Assembly: GCA_905214345.1 (NCBI GenBank)
Contig: CAJMLV010000056.1
Location: forward strand, 1-14,537
Length of the DNA stretch: 14,537 nucleotides
Reading direction: 5' to 3'
Origin: an uncultured bacterium
GTDB taxonomy: Bacteria; Bacillota; Clostridia; Oscillospirales; Ruminococcaceae
Every line of letters begins with the position of its first letter. Within the stretch, counting starts at the first letter, position 1. This document shows positions 14,400-14,537 of this stretch, piece after piece. The notes beneath the pieces are model-generated. The model was not told where the DNA came from, did no database searches, and saw only the letters and a program-made list of their open reading frames with translations. The translations under genes and the position numbers were made by a program.

Positions 14400-14537
14400 A
14401 CCTTCCGGGAAATGGCATTAAAATCATTTTCCTTGTTCACCGGCCCCCAGGCCGGTGAATAGGCCGTCGTAAGGTGGCCGCATCTTGGGGTCTGGGGCCG
14501 CAGCCCCAGCCGGCGGCCGCCGCATCGGAACGGCGGG
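14400..14537 (+). repeat. Dispersed five-hairpin intergenic repeat, copy D (cut by the window end)
   Basis: The 5' part of a copy, beginning ACCTTCCGGG like copy B. Stem 1 is TTCACCGGCC/GGCCGGTGAA (14436-14459), stem 2 is identical to copy B (14462-14479), stem 3 is CTGGGGC/GCCCCAG (14492-14509) and stem 4 is CCGCCG/CGGCGG (14517-14536). Stem 5 and the tail are missing because the window ends. Differences from copy B in stems 1, 3 and 4 are compensated on the opposite arm. Confidence 0.83.

Noticed and set aside
14149..14537. CRISPR array or tandem repeats in the gene-free end
   Set aside because: The repeats are two diverged, inverted copies of a 200-bp structured element, not short direct repeats with regular spacers.

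Overview
The window is a GC-rich chromosomal segment from a gut-type Clostridia bacterium, most likely the Faecalibacterium/Gemmiger/Subdoligranulum group (Oscillospirales). The evidence is the SCIFF ranthipeptide pair (a Clostridia marker), Firmicutes-style ribosome-binding sites and promoters, a stand-alone NusG domain II protein, a short Bacillus-type Orn/Lys/Arg decarboxylase-fold protein, and very high GC in the genes with AT-rich promoter islands. The genus is inferred from these traits. No rRNA, tRNA, CRISPR array, phage gene or transposase was seen.

Layout. 1-75: the 3' half of a dispersed structured repeat (copy A). 105-1310 (-): ACT-domain threonine ammonia-lyase with a near-consensus promoter and a structured leader of about 110 nt. 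1541-1735: a complete copy of the repeat (copy B). 1789-3697 (+): the uronate-catabolism pair kduI-kduD behind a promoter bracketed by two TTGTATACAA-type palindromes, ending in a strong terminator. 3711-4943 (-): a convergent class I/II aminotransferase with its own terminator and promoter. 5057-12331 (+): one tightly packed operon of rnz, a membrane-anchored NusG domain II protein, a GNAT acetyltransferase, sbcD, sbcC and an Orn/Lys/Arg decarboxylase-family enzyme, with ATGA, ATGA and GTGA overlaps at three of its five junctions. 12328-14148 (+): the SCIFF precursor peptide, a terminator-like stem, the SCIFF radical SAM maturase and a strong terminator. 14167-14537: two more copies of the repeat, head to head (copy C reversed, copy D cut by the window end).

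How the parts fit. kduI and kduD catalyse consecutive steps from 5-keto-4-deoxyuronate to 2-keto-3-deoxygluconate, so the cell probably feeds on pectin or other uronate polysaccharides. SbcD and SbcC form a nuclease that processes DNA hairpins. RNase Z matures tRNA 3' ends. ScfB crosslinks the Cys-rich peptide ScfA, and the stem between the two genes probably keeps precursor in excess over enzyme.

The least explained element is the roughly 200-bp intergenic repeat. Four copies or part copies lie in 14.5 kb. Each full copy folds as five successive hairpins, and four of the five stems show paired compensatory changes between copies while loops stay nearly fixed. I cannot assign it to a named family. 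The two window ends are complementary halves of one further copy and share 18 identical bases.
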